Assembly (NCBI GenBank): GCA_018343915.1
Contig: JABRWF010000005.1
Span: 1,647,001 to 1,711,000, forward strand
Direction: 5' to 3'
From: Agroathelia rolfsii
Taxonomy: Eukaryota > Basidiomycota > Agaricomycetes > Amylocorticiales > Amylocorticiaceae
DNA: 64,000 bases
In this document: piece after piece, positions 63,241-64,000 of the stretch
How positions within the stretch are numbered: the first letter of the stretch is position 1
Layout of the letters: each line of letters opens with the position of its first letter
Notes under the pieces: model-generated
Databases searched by the model: none
Told to the model about the DNA's origin: nothing
What the model saw: the letters and a program-made list of their open reading frames with translations, nothing else
Position numbers and translations under genes: made by a program

Positions 63241-63710
63241 GAGTGATGTATGTCTTAATGTTCTGGGTTGTCATTCAGAGTAGGACTGGGATTGGGACTT
63301 GTCGAGGAGAGGAAGAAGAAGAGAATCCGACTAGGAACATGCAAATTCAGGCTTACGATGCGAGAAGAAAAAAAAAATTCTAAAAACGTCAATTGTATAT
63401 ACTGAGTATGCGAGGGTATATGATATTATATACAAGCGGTTCCTTAGTGTCTATTAGTGTACAATGGTGGAAGGAGGGGAAGATGAGAGAGAGAGAGGGA
63501 GAGAGAGATAGGAAAAAGGAAATAAAACAAGAAAAACAATAAACAGAGGGAAAGGTCGTGAATGAATGCAAAGTGACGGTGTGTATATGTCGGCTGAGAG
63601 CAAGATGAGACAGAAAAGAGAGTGGGATGAGGTGAATATATCAGGATGCAAAGAAGCAGAGAACGAGGGAAATGGAACAAAAAGAAAAAGAAAAGAAATA
63701 TATAAAACAA
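63241..63710. other. Tail-to-tail intergenic region, purine-rich
   Basis: Downstream of RPC40. From about 63.46 to 63.70 kb the + strand is almost all G and A (GAGAGA runs), next to the 3' end of the minus-strand gene. The antisense frames it creates are treated as artefacts. Confidence 0.55.
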
Positions 63711-63941
63711 TCAACTCATTAATCTCTCGCCCCAGACGAGCCGCACCTTGTGAGCACGGATAACGCCTCTGACGACAATAAATGCAAACCAGAGGCACGC
63801 AAAGAGGGTGAGGATGTAGCACAGACGAATGATCGCCCGCCAACGCACAGAAACGGGCGTATCGTGCGTGAAGACGATCGCCCAGTGTCGTTTGGGCCAG
63901 TCGGTGTCAAGCCAGGTGAGGTCGTCCATGAGGCTTTCGGC
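63711..63941 (-). CDS. C-terminal exon of an unidentified membrane protein (partial)
   Basis: Last exon of a gene whose earlier exons lie beyond the right edge. The acceptor AG is directly upstream, and 63942-64000 reads as intron. The 76 residues begin AESLMDDLTWLDTDWP, contain a hydrophobic helix (IRLCYILTLFACLWFAFIVV) and end HKVRLVWGERLMS. The exon joins in phase 0. The protein seems to end with one membrane helix and a short basic tail. I do not recognise the family, so no function is given. Confidence 0.65.
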   Translation of the reverse strand, partial: AESLMDDLTWLDTDWPKRHWAIVFTHDTPVSVRWRAIIRLCYILTLFACLWFAFIVVRGVIRAHKVRLVWGERLMS

Positions 63942-64000
63942 CTGCAATACGCATGATCATGGTAGCATATTATGACATAGCATGAGAATGTTAGTTTGAA

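Overview
The window is nuclear DNA of a filamentous basidiomycete, most likely an Agaricomycete. The genes are intron-dense, with many introns of 50-80 nt and GT-AG borders. The lineage-typical content includes a sphingolipid C9-methyltransferase, a velvet-domain regulator, a TRPY (Yvc1-type) channel, a CYSTM protein and a seven-helix membrane protein family common in mushroom genomes. I rebuilt exons by hand from splice signals, phase and recalled family conservation. Every complete model below has a coding length divisible by three, but none has been checked against transcripts.

Layout. 0.9-13.4 kb: GDP-mannose transporter (VRG4), a large acidic protein resembling Ifh1/Crf1, BFR2/AATF, cytochrome c1 and a CYSTM protein. 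13.4-16.1 kb: gene-free. 16.1-32.6 kb: velvet regulator, TIM23, a mitochondrial TPR protein, sorting nexin SNX41/ATG20, an FMP32/MCUR1-type protein, guanylate kinase, an STK32/YANK kinase, a GTPBP1/2 N-terminal module without a GTPase, and a Ubc4-like E2 with a SUMO-binding-like tail. 32.7-37.1 kb: UTP22/NOL6. 37.9-47.1 kb: seven-helix protein, YIF1, sphingolipid C9-methyltransferase and a divergent actin. 47.8-54.3 kb: YVC1 in 24 exons, RAX1-like RGS protein and NDUFA2. 57-58.7 kb: delta-9 desaturase (OLE1) inside a gene-poor stretch. 60.6-64 kb: a small NTF2-like candidate, RPC40 (AC40), and the last exon of a membrane protein that runs off the right edge.

Organisation. Eight gene pairs are head to head with short shared upstream regions. 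Several pair related functions: the Ifh1-like protein with BFR2 (ribosome synthesis), TIM23 with the TPR protein (mitochondria), and YIF1 with the sphingolipid methyltransferase (secretory membranes). No secondary-metabolite cluster, CRISPR, rRNA or tRNA gene, or intact transposon was seen.

The most unusual points are the E2 with two SUMO-interaction-like motifs, the GTPase-less GTPBP module, the divergent actin with a 6-nt exon, four apparent GC-AG introns, and a seven-helix gene whose first intron seems to start with GA. I did not find a clearly new multi-gene system.
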